A stretch of 64,000 nucleotides of DNA from Shimia sediminis. GTDB lineage: Bacteria; Pseudomonadota; Alphaproteobacteria; Rhodobacterales; Rhodobacteraceae. This document shows, one piece after another, positions 40,213 to 48,987 of the stretch. The stretch spans positions 434,001-498,000 of the forward strand of contig NZ_RYZK01000001.1 of assembly GCF_003990645.1 (NCBI RefSeq), written 5' to 3'. How positions within the stretch are numbered: position 1 is the stretch's first letter; each line of letters starts with the position of its first letter. The notes beneath the pieces were generated by a model. It saw only the letters and a program-made list of their open reading frames with translations, was not told where the DNA came from and ran no database searches. The translations under genes were made by a program, and so were the position numbers.

Positions 40213-41075
40213 GCCGCGTTTCCTTTCGCGCGCCCATAGGCGATTTTTGCCGCCCGTTTGGCGAGAACTCCCGCCACATCCGTGCGGAACTCGATCGTGC
40301 CGCGTTTGTCATCAATCGGCTGACAGGCCGCCGAGGCCGCTGCCGCCAGCGCCTCAAGGGCTGCATCATCCAGCGTCGTGCCAATAATCGCAGCCGCCGC
40401 ATCCGGCACCAGCCGCGCTGTCGGCGCAACCGCCCCCAGCGCCACGCGGGCCTCGACCACGGTGTCTCCGTCCAGCCGCAGGTTCACCGCACAGCCCACC
40501 ACCGCAATGTCCATCTCGGTGCGCGGAATAAACCGCAAGTAAGCGTCTCCGCCATGTGCGCCGCGCGCCGGGATATGCACCCCGCTCACAACTTCGCCCT
40601 TGGTCAGCGTTGTCTTGCCCGGCCCTGCGGGCACATCCTCGACCGCCACTTCGCGGGTGCCATCCGGCCCGGTCACGCTCAGTGTCACGCCCGCCGTGAT
40701 CATCGCAGGCACACCATCGCCCGCAGGTGACGCATTGCACAGGTTGCCGACCAGCGTCGCACGCCCCTGCACCTGGGTCGAGCCGATCAGGTCCATACCT
40801 TCCACCAGCCCCGGCCAATCCGCCATCAGCGCCGGCGTTTCCGTCATTTCGGCGCCGGCCACGGCCACGCCCAGATCCCAGCCGCCATCAGCGCGTTGGG
40901 TGATATCCTTGACGCCAGGAATTTTCTTGATGTCGATCAGATCGTCCGGCTCCACCAGATCCGACCGTAATTGAACCAGAACATCCGTGCCGCCTGCCAG
41001 AAACCGCGTGGTTCCCGTGGCCGATGCTGCGATGCCTGCCGCGTCCTCAAAGGACGCCGGTGAGTGATAGCGCAT
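40209..41075 (-). CDS. FAD-binding medium subunit of the molybdenum hydroxylase
   Basis: The 288-residue protein has the VAO-type FAD-binding fold (TRFLAGGTDVLVQLRSDLVEP; ATLVGNLCNASPAGDGVPAMI) and the CO_deh_flav_C domain (about 180-280). It is the first gene of the operon. The order FAD-FeS-Mo resembles cox and 4-hydroxybenzoyl-CoA reductase-like clusters. The maturation factors (XdhC, CoxDEF types) are not in the window. Substrate unknown. Confidence 0.92.
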
Positions 41076-41325
41076 GTGTCCTCCTGCTGTTTCGCGCCGC
41101 TGCGCGAGTCATTCCCAAAGAGGTTAGCGCGTCATTTGCCCTTTGCCGAGGCCAGAAGCGACATCCAGCATGTCGTTTGAACAAAGCGGGCCGTCCGTGG
41201 CGCACGGGCTTTGCCCCCGCTTCCATGAAATTGCCCGGGTTCGGTAAGAATTTCACCACGAAATTGCGTCAGTGTGGACGCTGGCCGCACCTGCTCGCGC
41301 GGTCGCTGATACCTGGAGACACAAA

Positions 41326-41508
41326 ATGCGGCTTTTCCCACAGGAAAAGTTCAGGCCCGCTGCTGCCCCGCGCCACGCCCGCCTGTTCGAACTGATCCGT
41401 CAGGACAACCTGGCGCATGACAAAGCGTCCGATTTTCTCAAGAAAACGCGCGAACTCAGCGCGCAGGAACGGTTTCGCGATCAGGCGGCCAAATCCCTGC
41501 GCCGCTAA
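41326..41508 (+). CDS. Small conserved-looking protein of unknown function (60 aa)
   Basis: ATG 41326 is preceded by CTGGAG at eight bases. The product [12 protein letters not shown]... is 60 residues, strongly basic and helical ([20 protein letters not shown], then [11 protein letters not shown]). Its TAA overlaps the rlmE stop on the other strand (shared CTAA). The composition and the ribosome-binding site make it a plausible gene, but no family is recognised. Confidence 0.5.
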   Translation: MRLFPQEKFRPAAAPRHARLFELIRQDNLAHDKASDFLKKTRELSAQERFRDQAAKSLRR

Positions 41509-42221
41509 CCCCGGAACCCGGTCGCCACCACGAATTTCTCGGAACTGTCCGCCCGGCTCGAGGGCGGTTTCATGTACATGACCTTGGTGAACTTCTGCTT
41601 GAGGATCTTCTGCAATTCGCCCTCGGCACCGCCCGCCAGAACCTTGGCGACAAAGGTGCCGCCCGTGTCCAGCACGTCAAAGGCGAAATAGGCCGCCGCC
41701 TCGCACAGCGCCATGATCCGCAGGTGGTCCGTCTGTTTGTGCCCCGAACTTGACGCCGCCATGTCCGACATGACCACGTCAGCCTTGCCCCCCAGCCACT
41801 CTTTCACCTGAACGTCGGCGTCGTCTTCCATGAAATCCAGCTGATAGATATCGCACCCGGCAATCGGCTCGACCTCTTGCAGGTCGATGCCCAGAATCGT
41901 GCCAATCTTCTTGCCTGATTTCTCGCCGAGCGCATTCACCCGAGGCACCGCCACCTGACACCATCCCCCCGGCGCACAGCCCAGATCGACAACGCGGGCT
42001 CCGGGCACCAGAAAGCGGTACTTGTCGTCCAGCTCCATGATCTTGAACGCCGCGCGCCCGCGATAGCCTTCGGCCTGTGCACGTTTGACATAAGGGTCGT
42101 TCAACTGCCGTTGCAGCCAGCGCGTCGACGACAGCTTGCGCCCCCGCGCGGTCTTGACCTTGACCGTCAGATCCCGCTGCCCGCGTCCCGAGGTGTTTTT
42201 CCCAGTAGGTTTCTTCGCCAT
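41505..42221 (-). CDS. rlmE: 23S rRNA (uridine-2552-2'-O)-methyltransferase RlmE
   Basis: The 238-residue protein belongs to the FtsJ/RrmJ family. Visible blocks are [19 protein letters not shown] (catalytic Lys), [16 protein letters not shown] (SAM site), [21 protein letters not shown] (catalytic Asp) and [14 protein letters not shown] (Lys) with the final Glu in [11 protein letters not shown]. It methylates U2552 in the A-loop during 50S assembly. It follows ppx on the same strand, with twin palindromes in the gap between them. The basic N-terminal 30 residues are an extension usual in alphaproteobacteria. Confidence 0.95.
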   Translation of the reverse strand: MAKKPTGKNTSGRGQRDLTVKVKTARGRKLSSTRWLQRQLNDPYVKRAQAEGYRGRAAFKIMELDDKYRFLVPGARVVDLGCAPGGWCQVAVPRVNALGEKSGKKIGTILGIDLQEVEPIAGCDIYQLDFMEDDADVQVKEWLGGKADVVMSDMAASSSGHKQTDHLRIMALCEAAAYFAFDVLDTGGTFVAKVLAGGAEGELQKILKQKFTKVMYMKPPSSRADSSEKFVVATGFRG

Positions 42222-42241
42222 CTCTTCAACTCTTCCCGTCA

Positions 42242-42294
42242 GCAGAATTTTCTAGAAAATTCTGCACACAGACAAATTTTCTAGAAAATTTGTC
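42242..42294. repeat. Pair of perfect 24-bp palindromes centred on TTCTAGAA (ppx-rlmE gap)
   Basis: Two perfect palindromes of 24 bp lie at 42242-42265 (GCAGAATTTTCTAGAAAATTCTGC core read as GCAGAATTTT/CTAG centre) and 42271-42294 (GACAAATTTT with CTAG centre), separated by five bases. The second abuts the ppx stop codon. Because they are perfectly symmetrical they can form hairpins on either strand. The same architecture recurs at 46273-46324. They could be terminators or processing hairpins, or sites for a dimeric protein. Confidence 0.85.
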
Positions 42295-42295
42295 C

Positions 42296-43411
42296 CTAGT
42301 AAGGTCCATCTTCCAATACGCCAGTGGCGCTCATCTGCGCATATAGCAGGCCTTCGCGCAGACCGCGATCCGCAACTGACAACCGATCCGTCGGCCAGCA
42401 GCGCAGCAGCGCCTGCAGAATGGCCGAGCCCGACATGATCAACGCCTGCCGGTCCTGCCCGATCCTCGGATCTCGCCGCCGCCCGATGGGGCCAAGGTCC
42501 AGATAGCCCCGGATCACCTTGTCGATCTGATCGCTGGTCATGCGCAGCCCGTCCACCTTGGTGCGGTCGTAGCGCCGCAGCCCCAGATGGCTGGCCGCCA
42601 CGGTGGTCACCGTGCCGCTGGTGCCGATGATCTGAAACCCTTCGCGCGGTTGCTCGTCCTTATAGGGCGCAAACTCCGCGAGGTTTTCTTCAAAGAACCA
42701 GCTCATCAGGGCAAAACGTGCAGAATCGTCGGTCACATCGGAAAACTGATCGCGCAACGTCGCCACGCCCAACGGCACCGAGATCCAGTCCACCACCTTG
42801 GCGGCCGGAAACGGCGTGTCCGTCGTGTTGAATCCAGTGTGCAGCCGCATGATGGCCCGCGGCCGGTCGCGTTTCGGCACATTGGTCAGATCAATCCACA
42901 CCAGCTCCGTCGAGCCGCCGCCAATATCCACCACCAACAGCTGTTCGGTCTTGGTGCTGACCAGCGGCGCACAGGAGATCACCGCCAGACGCGCCTCTTC
43001 CTCCGGCTCGATGATATCCAGCCGCAGCCCGGTTTCGCGCTGCACCTGGTTGATGAAATCCTTGGAGTTCTTGGCCCGCCGGCAGGCCTCGGTTGCCACC
43101 AGCCGCATGCGCTTGACCCGATGGCGCTTGAGCTTCTGCTGACAGATTCGCAACGCCTGCACCGTGCGCCGCATCGACCCGCGCGACAAACGTCCCGTGG
43201 TCTCGAGCCCGGCGCCCAGCTGCACAGATTTCGAAAAGCTGTCCACGACATGAAACTGACTGCCCTTGGGTTGGGCAATCAGCATGCGACAACTGTTGGT
43301 GCCCAGATCCAGCGCGGCATAAAGCTCGCTCGGATCGGGCGTTTTCGGCGCGGGGGTTTCGACCGCTTTGGGGAACGCGCCCGCACCTTTGGGACGCTTG
43401 GGCGCCATCAC
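42296..43411 (-). CDS. ppx: Ppx/GppA family phosphatase
   Basis: The 371-residue protein has the ASKHA fold of exopolyphosphatases: AALDLGTNSCRMLIAQP (phosphate 1 loop), ETTGRLSRGSMRRTVQAL, RLVATEACRRAKNSKDF, ISCAPLVSTKTEQLLVVDIGGGSTELVWID and IIGTSGTVTTVAASHLGL. It hydrolyses polyphosphate and/or pppGpp. The ppx-rlmE arrangement is conserved in alphaproteobacteria. Fewer C-terminal residues than Escherichia coli Ppx; the HD-like extension is missing, as in the short GppA/Ppx2 forms. Confidence 0.9.
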   Translation of the reverse strand: MMAPKRPKGAGAFPKAVETPAPKTPDPSELYAALDLGTNSCRMLIAQPKGSQFHVVDSFSKSVQLGAGLETTGRLSRGSMRRTVQALRICQQKLKRHRVKRMRLVATEACRRAKNSKDFINQVQRETGLRLDIIEPEEEARLAVISCAPLVSTKTEQLLVVDIGGGSTELVWIDLTNVPKRDRPRAIMRLHTGFNTTDTPFPAAKVVDWISVPLGVATLRDQFSDVTDDSARFALMSWFFEENLAEFAPYKDEQPREGFQIIGTSGTVTTVAASHLGLRRYDRTKVDGLRMTSDQIDKVIRGYLDLGPIGRRRDPRIGQDRQALIMSGSAILQALLRCWPTDRLSVADRGLREGLLYAQMSATGVLEDGPY

Positions 43412-43634
43412 TCACGCCCTCCATTTCGAGTTACCTTCAGCCTAGTCTCTCCCCCTGTTCCGCGCAATCCCCCGCATCGCTCATTATCAACTTGAAGAAT
43501 TCGACAGTGAAACCAGCAGGCAAGCCCGCTACACCCGATTTGGTCGCGGAAGGTTACCGTTCTGTCGAAAACGTACACCATGGGCCACAATGGCTGATCT
43601 AGGAATGTCAGCACCAAAACCGGGGAATCAAACC

Positions 43635-43931
43635 ATGCCTGACGTCACAATCGTTTACTGGCGCGACATTCCTGCCCAGGTCATCGTGGGCAAAGGCCGT
43701 CGCGGCGCGAAAAAGCAGCTGACCGAACGTTTCGAACAAGCGATCGATCGCGCTGCCATGAAAGTGGGCGCCAAGGATGCCGATGCCTACCTCGCCGAAT
43801 GGCGCAAGGCAGACCCCTACCCGGTCGAGGGCGAGACAGCGGATGTTTGCGACGCAGAAGCCGCCCGTCTCGAAGCGGAATATGATCAGGACCGCCTCAA
43901 GGCGCTGATTGCAAATGAAGGTCGCGCATGA
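43635..43931 (+). CDS. 'Virulence factor' family small protein (PF13769-like) of the C1 module
   Basis: The start ATG 43635 gives MPDVTIVYWRDIPAQVIVGKG, the usual N-terminus of this family, with 98 residues in all. The name in databases is inherited and the function is unknown; the protein is regularly found beside methylenetetrahydrofolate reductase and corrinoid methyltransferase genes, as here. It is small, charged, and probably cytoplasmic. Its stop overlaps an ATG at 43928 that lies in frame with the metF-like gene, so the two are likely coupled. Confidence 0.78.
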   Translation: MPDVTIVYWRDIPAQVIVGKGRRGAKKQLTERFEQAIDRAAMKVGAKDADAYLAEWRKADPYPVEGETADVCDAEAARLEAEYDQDRLKALIANEGRA

Positions 43932-43957
43932 GCGGCAAATCGCTTTGGGAGAGCGCA

Positions 43958-44881
43958 ATGGCGTTGTTGAACTTTAAGAAAAAAACCGAGACCGTGAAAA
44001 CTGTCTCCCCCGAGGTCGAATCCTTCCTCCAAGGCTATTCGATCGAGGTCATGCCGCGTACCGCGGCCAAGGTCGAAGACTTCCGCGCGCTGTTGCCCGA
44101 GGGCACCCGCGTCTACATCGCCCATATCGAGGGCACCCCGATCGAGGATATGGTCGCCACCGCCAAACGTCTGAACGCAGACGGCTACCCGGTGATGCCC
44201 CACTTCCCGGCGCGCATCATCAAGGATCAGGCGACGCTGGAAAACTGGATCGCCATGTACCAGGGCGAAGCAGACGTCAAACAGGCGCTCTTGCTTGCCG
44301 GTGGTGTGGAAAAGCCCCACGGCGACTACCACTGCTCGATGCAGCTTCTGGAAACCGGCGCGTTTGACAAGGCCGGGTTCACCCACCTGCACGTGGCTGG
44401 TCACCCCGAGCCGAACCTCGACATCGACCCGGATGGCAGCCGCACCAACACCTTTGCGGCGCTGGACTGGAAACAGGCGTTCAACGAACGCACCGACGCC
44501 GACATGGCGCTGGCCACCCAGTTCTGCTTCGAGGCCCAGCCGGTCATCGAATGGTGCAACATGCTGACCGAACGCGGCATCAACATCCCCGTGCACATCG
44601 GCATCGCGGGCCCGGCCAAGCTGCAGACCATGATCAAGTTCGCCATCGCCTGCGGCGTCGGCCCCTCGCTCAAGGTTCTGCAAAAACGCGCCAAGGACGT
44701 CTCCAAACTGCTCCTGCCGCATGAGCCGACCGACGTGATCGCCGATCTCGCCGCGCACAAGGCCGCGAACCCCGATTTCAACATCGACAAGGTTCACTTC
44801 TTCCCGCTTGGCGGCATCAAGACCAATGCCAACTGGGCCATTGAAAATGGTGGTGCTTCTGCCGCCCCAGCCAACGCCTGA
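43958..44881 (+). CDS. Methylenetetrahydrofolate reductase family protein
   Basis: I prefer ATG 43958 (GGGAGAG just upstream; MALLNFKKK) to the in-frame ATG 43928 that overlaps the preceding stop; both are possible. About 307 residues with the MTHFR barrel: SIEVMPRTAAKVEDFRALLP, PVMPHFPARIIKD, LLLAGGVEKPHGDY, HVAGHPEPN, ATQFCFEAQPVIEWC, NIPVHIGIAGPAKLQ. It interconverts 5,10-methylene- and 5-methyl-tetrahydrofolate. It sits before a methyltetrahydrofolate:corrinoid methyltransferase, implying methyl-group oxidation rather than methionine synthesis. Confidence 0.88.
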   Translation: MALLNFKKKTETVKTVSPEVESFLQGYSIEVMPRTAAKVEDFRALLPEGTRVYIAHIEGTPIEDMVATAKRLNADGYPVMPHFPARIIKDQATLENWIAMYQGEADVKQALLLAGGVEKPHGDYHCSMQLLETGAFDKAGFTHLHVAGHPEPNLDIDPDGSRTNTFAALDWKQAFNERTDADMALATQFCFEAQPVIEWCNMLTERGINIPVHIGIAGPAKLQTMIKFAIACGVGPSLKVLQKRAKDVSKLLLPHEPTDVIADLAAHKAANPDFNIDKVHFFPLGGIKTNANWAIENGGASAAPANA

Positions 44882-44895
44882 AAATAGGATTACTC

Positions 44896-45978
44896 ATGAC
44901 CCGTACCGTCATCGAATCAAAAACAAAAACCACGATCATGGGCTTTGACCAGCCGTTCACCGTCATCGGTGAACGCATCAACCCGACGGGTCGTAAAATC
45001 CTCAACGCCGAACTGGAAGCGGGCGATTTCAGCCGCGTCGAAGCGGATGCACTGGCGCAGGTCGCTGCCGGTGCCACCGTACTCGACATCAACTCGGGCG
45101 CTGTCTTCTCCAACAAGATGGCCGAAGATCCGCGCTACGCCGACAATAACTTTGTCGAACCCGACCTGATGCGCGAACTGGTCAAGCGCGTGCAGGCCGT
45201 CACCGATTGCCCGATCTGCATCGACTCCTCGGTGCCGGGCGCGCTGGTTGCCGGTCTCGAAGCCGCCGAAGGCCGCCCCCTGTTGAACTCGGTCACCGGC
45301 GAAGAAGAACGGCTCGAGCAGGTTTTGCCGCTGGTCAAGAAATACAACGTCCCCGTTGTGGCCATCTCCAACGACGACACCGGCATCTCGGAAGACCCCG
45401 AAGTGCGCTTTGCCGTTGCCAAGAAGATCGTCGAACGCGCCGCTGATTTCGGCATCCCAGCGCATGACATCGTGGTTGATCCGCTGGTCATGCCCGTTGG
45501 CGCCATGGGCACCGCGGGCCTGCAGGTCTTCGAACTGAACCGCCGCCTGCGCAACGAACTGGGCGTGAACACCACCTGCGGTGCGTCGAACATCTCGTTC
45601 GGCCTGCCCAACCGTCACGGCATCAACAACGCCTTCCTGCCCATGGCGATGGCCACCGGCATGACCTCGGCGATCATGAACCCTGTCGCCCTGCCCGTCG
45701 GCCCCAAGAAACTGGCCGAGAAAAAGGCCGAAGTGGAGGCCGCAGGCATCATCCTGCCCGCCGACATGGATGATGAGACCTTCTGCCAGATGTTTGGCCT
45801 TGGCTCGACCAAGCCGCGCGCCGGCAAGGAAATGGAGGCCATCCGCGCCGCCAACTTCCTCACCAACAATGACGATGGCGGCGCAAACTGGATCGCGTTC
45901 AACAAGGTGCCTGCCAAACCCGGTGAAGAAGGCCGGGGTCGTGGAGGCCGCGCCGGTGGCCGCCGCCGTCGCGCCTGA
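44896..45978 (+). CDS. Methyltetrahydrofolate:cobalamin methyltransferase (pterin-binding domain)
   Basis: The 360-residue protein has the pterin-binding TIM barrel of AcsE/MetH-type methyltransferases: FTVIGERINPTGRKILNAEL, GATVLDINSGAVF, PICIDSSVPGALVAGLEAA, LLNSVTGEEERLEQVLPL, VVAISNDDTGI and TCGASNISFGLPNRHGINNAFLP. It moves a methyl group between tetrahydrofolate and a corrinoid protein. The last 20 residues are a Gly/Arg-rich tail (GRGRGGRAGGRRRRA) of unknown purpose. No corrinoid-protein gene follows in the window; it may be encoded elsewhere. Confidence 0.9.
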   Translation: MTRTVIESKTKTTIMGFDQPFTVIGERINPTGRKILNAELEAGDFSRVEADALAQVAAGATVLDINSGAVFSNKMAEDPRYADNNFVEPDLMRELVKRVQAVTDCPICIDSSVPGALVAGLEAAEGRPLLNSVTGEEERLEQVLPLVKKYNVPVVAISNDDTGISEDPEVRFAVAKKIVERAADFGIPAHDIVVDPLVMPVGAMGTAGLQVFELNRRLRNELGVNTTCGASNISFGLPNRHGINNAFLPMAMATGMTSAIMNPVALPVGPKKLAEKKAEVEAAGIILPADMDDETFCQMFGLGSTKPRAGKEMEAIRAANFLTNNDDGGANWIAFNKVPAKPGEEGRGRGGRAGGRRRRA

Positions 45979-46022
45979 ACCCATTAGTCAAAACTTAACC
46001 AAGTTGGGGGCATACCGGTGTC

Positions 46023-46253
46023 ATGACCGTTATGCCCCCTTCTCTTTTGGCACAGGATTGGCTGGACCAGATTTTCCGCAGTAAATCTGCCACCACCGGT
46101 GGCGTGCTCCGCCGCAAGGTCAGCGACGTGCACCGCGAAGTGGGCCGCGAAGTTCTGGAATTAGAGGTCCGTCGCCGTGGCTGGCATCTGCTGCACAGCA
46201 ACGACCACTACATCATCCTCTGCAGCCCAGCACCATTCTCCGTCATCTGCTGA
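46023..46253 (+). CDS. Small conserved protein of the C1 module, function unknown
   Basis: A 76-residue product (PPSLLAQDWLDQIFRSKSA, GGVLRRKVSDVHREVGREVL, RRRGWHLLHSNDHYIILCS). It lies 45 bases behind the corrinoid methyltransferase on the same strand and is followed by a pair of TTCTAGAA palindromes, which probably end the transcript. Basic and helical in the middle; no catalytic motif is evident. Start may be ATG 46023 or 46032. Confidence 0.65.
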   Translation: MTVMPPSLLAQDWLDQIFRSKSATTGGVLRRKVSDVHREVGREVLELEVRRRGWHLLHSNDHYIILCSPAPFSVIC

Positions 46254-46272
46254 CCCCACCAACCTTGCACAA

Positions 46273-46324
46273 GAAAAACCTTCTAGAAGGTTTTTCCCGC
46301 GCGAGATTTTTCTAGAAAAATCTC
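46273..46324. repeat. Second pair of perfect palindromes centred on TTCTAGAA
   Basis: One 24-bp perfect palindrome (46273-46296; half GAAAAACCTT, centre CTAG) and one of 22 bp (46303-46324; half GAGATTTTT, centre CTAG) lie six bases apart, 20 bases after the stop of the small C1-module gene. Outer arms differ from the pair at 42242-42294 but the TTCTAGAA centre, arm length and spacing are the same. The T-rich 3' arm of each would suit termination on both strands. Confidence 0.85.
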
Positions 46325-46383
46325 CTACCTCCAAGGTTCAGAAACCGCTTGATTCACGGCCACTTGGTTGGGACAACTTTCTT

Positions 46384-47130
46384 ATGGGTCGCTTCCTGTT
46401 TCACAGTTCTCTCATTCTTGGGCTCACGTTGCTGACACAGGTCGGCGGATTGGCATGGTTACTTGCCATGACCGTTAAACGCCGTGTTTTGGCATTTCTG
46501 ACCCTGTACGTCTTGCTTACCGTCGTTGCGTCCTTCACTGCTCCGCTGTTTGGGCGACAGGCGCTGTCTTGCTGGCAAACCGGCCCACTTCAGATGCAAA
46601 GCTGGACATATTGCGTTCTCAATCGAAACTATGCTTCTCCTGAAGTCATCCATGCTCTGAATGCGGCCGCCACTTCTTTGGATAGCCAGTTCAAAGGAAC
46701 CAAAACCTTGGTGCTGGATCTTAATTTTCCGTTTCTGGACGGCTTTCCTCTCCTGCCGCACCTGTCCCATGATGATGGTGAAAAGGCGGATCTTGCCTTC
46801 TTCTATCGAGATGAAAACGGATATCTACCTGGCGTCACGCGCAGCCCTTTAGGGTATTTTGCCTTTGAATATGGCAGCGAGACCTGCCCACCTCGGTGGC
46901 CAAGTCTTCGCTGGGATTTGAGATTTCTGCAACCCATATGGCGCGACCTACAAGTTGAACCAAAACGCACCGCGGCACTTGTTCGCCATCTCTCAGACAA
47001 TCCAAGTATCGGCAAGATCTTCCTCGAACCGCATTTGAAGTCCCACCTGAACCTGACGTCGGACAAGATCAGGTTTCAAGGGTGCCGCGCCGCACGGCAT
47101 GACGATCACATTCATCTACAATTGAACTGA
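46384..47130 (+). CDS. Membrane-anchored putative LAS-fold zinc peptidase (MepA/M15-like motifs)
   Basis: Start taken at ATG 46384, after the palindromes; 248 residues. Two N-terminal hydrophobic segments (about 5-27 and 33-52) precede an extracytoplasmic domain. His129 and Asp136 in SHDDGEKAD fit the H-x6-D zinc motif, and H239-DDHIH-244 near the C-terminus fits the H-x-H motif of LAS peptidases such as MepA, whose consensus is HDDHFH. These enzymes cleave peptidoglycan peptides. GC content and codon use (many A/T-ending codons) differ from neighbours, suggesting acquisition. The assignment rests on motif spacing only. Confidence 0.6.
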   Translation: MGRFLFHSSLILGLTLLTQVGGLAWLLAMTVKRRVLAFLTLYVLLTVVASFTAPLFGRQALSCWQTGPLQMQSWTYCVLNRNYASPEVIHALNAAATSLDSQFKGTKTLVLDLNFPFLDGFPLLPHLSHDDGEKADLAFFYRDENGYLPGVTRSPLGYFAFEYGSETCPPRWPSLRWDLRFLQPIWRDLQVEPKRTAALVRHLSDNPSIGKIFLEPHLKSHLNLTSDKIRFQGCRAARHDDHIHLQLN

Positions 47131-47192
47131 ATTCTTTATTGAAACGTTAAGGTGTAAGCCTCGGTTACGGTAGTTTTGTTAACCAAAAATTA

Positions 47193-47236
47193 TGTACAAC
47201 TTGGAGAAACACCCCCAAAAATGTTGTACAACTTGG
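47193..47236. repeat. Two 12-bp direct repeats (TGTACAACTTGG) 32 bp apart
   Basis: TGTACAACTTGG occurs at 47193-47204 and 47225-47236, a 32-bp period (about three helical turns). The second copy is preceded by TTG, giving the palindrome TTGTACAA. They lie in an A/T-rich 125-base gap between the 3' ends of two convergent genes, where a promoter operator is not expected. Origin unknown. Confidence 0.7.
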
Positions 47237-47255
47237 TCACTTTTGGTGTTTTCCC

Positions 47256-48860
47256 TCAAATTTTAACAGATCGTTTCTTTTGGTGTCGGAAATCATACGC
47301 GCCTTCTGTCGGGTCCTGACCTTCGGCGAACATCACGTGTTTCTGGATTTTCTGCGTGCCGGTGACCGGAATATCTTCGACAAATCTCAGCCAGCCCGGC
47401 GCCTTGTAATAAGCCAATCTCTCAAAGCACCAGGCAAACAATTCCTCGGCAAGTGCCTGATTTCCCTCACACATTACGCAGGCCAGCACCTCTTCATCCC
47501 GCATCGCATCCGGTACGGCCATCACCGCCACCCGCGCGACCTTGGGGTGATCCTGCAAACACGCCTCGATCTCTGCCGCCGCGATGTTTTCTCCTGACCG
47601 GCGGATGATGTTTTTCTTGCGATCCACAAAATAGATCGTGTCACTCTCATCCATCATCACCGTATCCCCGGTATGAAACCATCCCCCGCGCCAGGCGTCT
47701 TCGGTCACGTCCGGCAGGTTCAAGTATCCTGAAAAAGCTCCTTTTCTCGGTGACTTAGCAGAGTATCTTAACGTCATCTCACCGGCCGTTCCGCGCGGCA
47801 CTTCGCGGTCTTCCCCATCCACAACCCGCACCTCGAGACCTTCCGAAGGACGCCCCATCGCCCGTGTCTCGATATGCCTCGGAGCGTCATGCATCGACAA
47901 TATCCGACACATCTCGGTCATCCCCCAAACCTCGATCAGCGGAAACCCAAACCGTTCTTCAAACGGCCCGTGCAAAGTCGGCTCAACCCCCGCCCCAACT
48001 GCAAACCTCAGCCCATGCGCGTGGTCCCATTTCCCCTCTGACAGGTTCATCAAAGCCGGGATGACGATCCCCAGGTAATGCGCAACCGTGGCACCGGTTT
48101 CGGTCAGTTCCCGCCACCATGAATTTGCGCGGAATCGCTCGGGGATGATTTGGCAATTCCCGGTCTCGATCATCGCAAAAAGCACCAGAATTCCGGCGTT
48201 TACGTGAAAAAGCGGCAGTGGACAGTAGAGCCGGTCCTGACCTTCGCGAAAGTCGATCGCACCACCTCGCGAGGCATACCAGATACCCATGTCCAGCTCA
48301 TAGGCATGGCTCATGATGCAGCCCTTGGGCTTGCCCGTTGTGCCAGAGGTATAGATCAGGCTGGCCTCGGTCTCGCCAGTGACGGCCCCCTTAGGCGCGG
48401 AATTTGTTGCCGCGGGCAGCTCGGGCAATTCCGTGGTCATTTCGACAATGGCCACCGCTCTGCCCGTTTCCGCAACCCCGGCCTGCATGAGCCCCCTAAA
48501 CTCGGGCGCCACAATGACAAGATCCGCCGCACAGTCTGCTAGCAGATACGCCACTTCCCTTGGGCGATAGTCCGGGTTGACCGGCACCCAGGACATCCCC
48601 AGCCCGTTCAAAGCCAGCTTCAGCAGCACCATCTCGGGACGGTTGCCCATCAGCACCGCAACCCTCGCCCCAGAACCATAGCCCGCCTGCGAAAGCGCGT
48701 CCTTCCATCGTGCGGCCGTTTGCAGCGCTTGAGAATAGGACATGCGAAAGCCGTCCGGGTGGTAGGCACGATCCGGATCCGCAGGCACCATCAGAAACAA
48801 ATTATCCCCGTACTGCGTTGCTTTCTCACGGAAAAACGTCCAGATCGTGTCATCGCGCAT
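47256..48860 (-). CDS. AMP-dependent acyl-CoA synthetase/ligase
   Basis: The 534-residue enzyme belongs to the ANL superfamily: P-loop SLIYTSGTTGKPKGCIMSH, A5 motif VWGMTEMCRI, the hinge YFVDRKKNIIRRSGENIAA and the catalytic lysine in PVTGTQKIQKH. It activates a carboxylic acid to acyl-AMP and then to acyl-CoA. Overall layout resembles CaiC-like crotonobetaine/carnitine-CoA ligases and medium-chain ligases, but substrate is not determinable. It is monocistronic, divergent from cardiolipin synthase. Confidence 0.88.
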   Translation of the reverse strand: MRDDTIWTFFREKATQYGDNLFLMVPADPDRAYHPDGFRMSYSQALQTAARWKDALSQAGYGSGARVAVLMGNRPEMVLLKLALNGLGMSWVPVNPDYRPREVAYLLADCAADLVIVAPEFRGLMQAGVAETGRAVAIVEMTTELPELPAATNSAPKGAVTGETEASLIYTSGTTGKPKGCIMSHAYELDMGIWYASRGGAIDFREGQDRLYCPLPLFHVNAGILVLFAMIETGNCQIIPERFRANSWWRELTETGATVAHYLGIVIPALMNLSEGKWDHAHGLRFAVGAGVEPTLHGPFEERFGFPLIEVWGMTEMCRILSMHDAPRHIETRAMGRPSEGLEVRVVDGEDREVPRGTAGEMTLRYSAKSPRKGAFSGYLNLPDVTEDAWRGGWFHTGDTVMMDESDTIYFVDRKKNIIRRSGENIAAAEIEACLQDHPKVARVAVMAVPDAMRDEEVLACVMCEGNQALAEELFAWCFERLAYYKAPGWLRFVEDIPVTGTQKIQKHVMFAEGQDPTEGAYDFRHQKKRSVKI

Positions 48861-48987
48861 TGCTGGGGAACCCTCTTATTCGGGGACAGAATACGCCGAC
48901 AGTCACAGGACGCAACGGGGCATCTTTCCTCGGCCCCAACGTCACGTTACGATCAGACAAAGCACGAGACACCGGAGGCGCAGAGGC

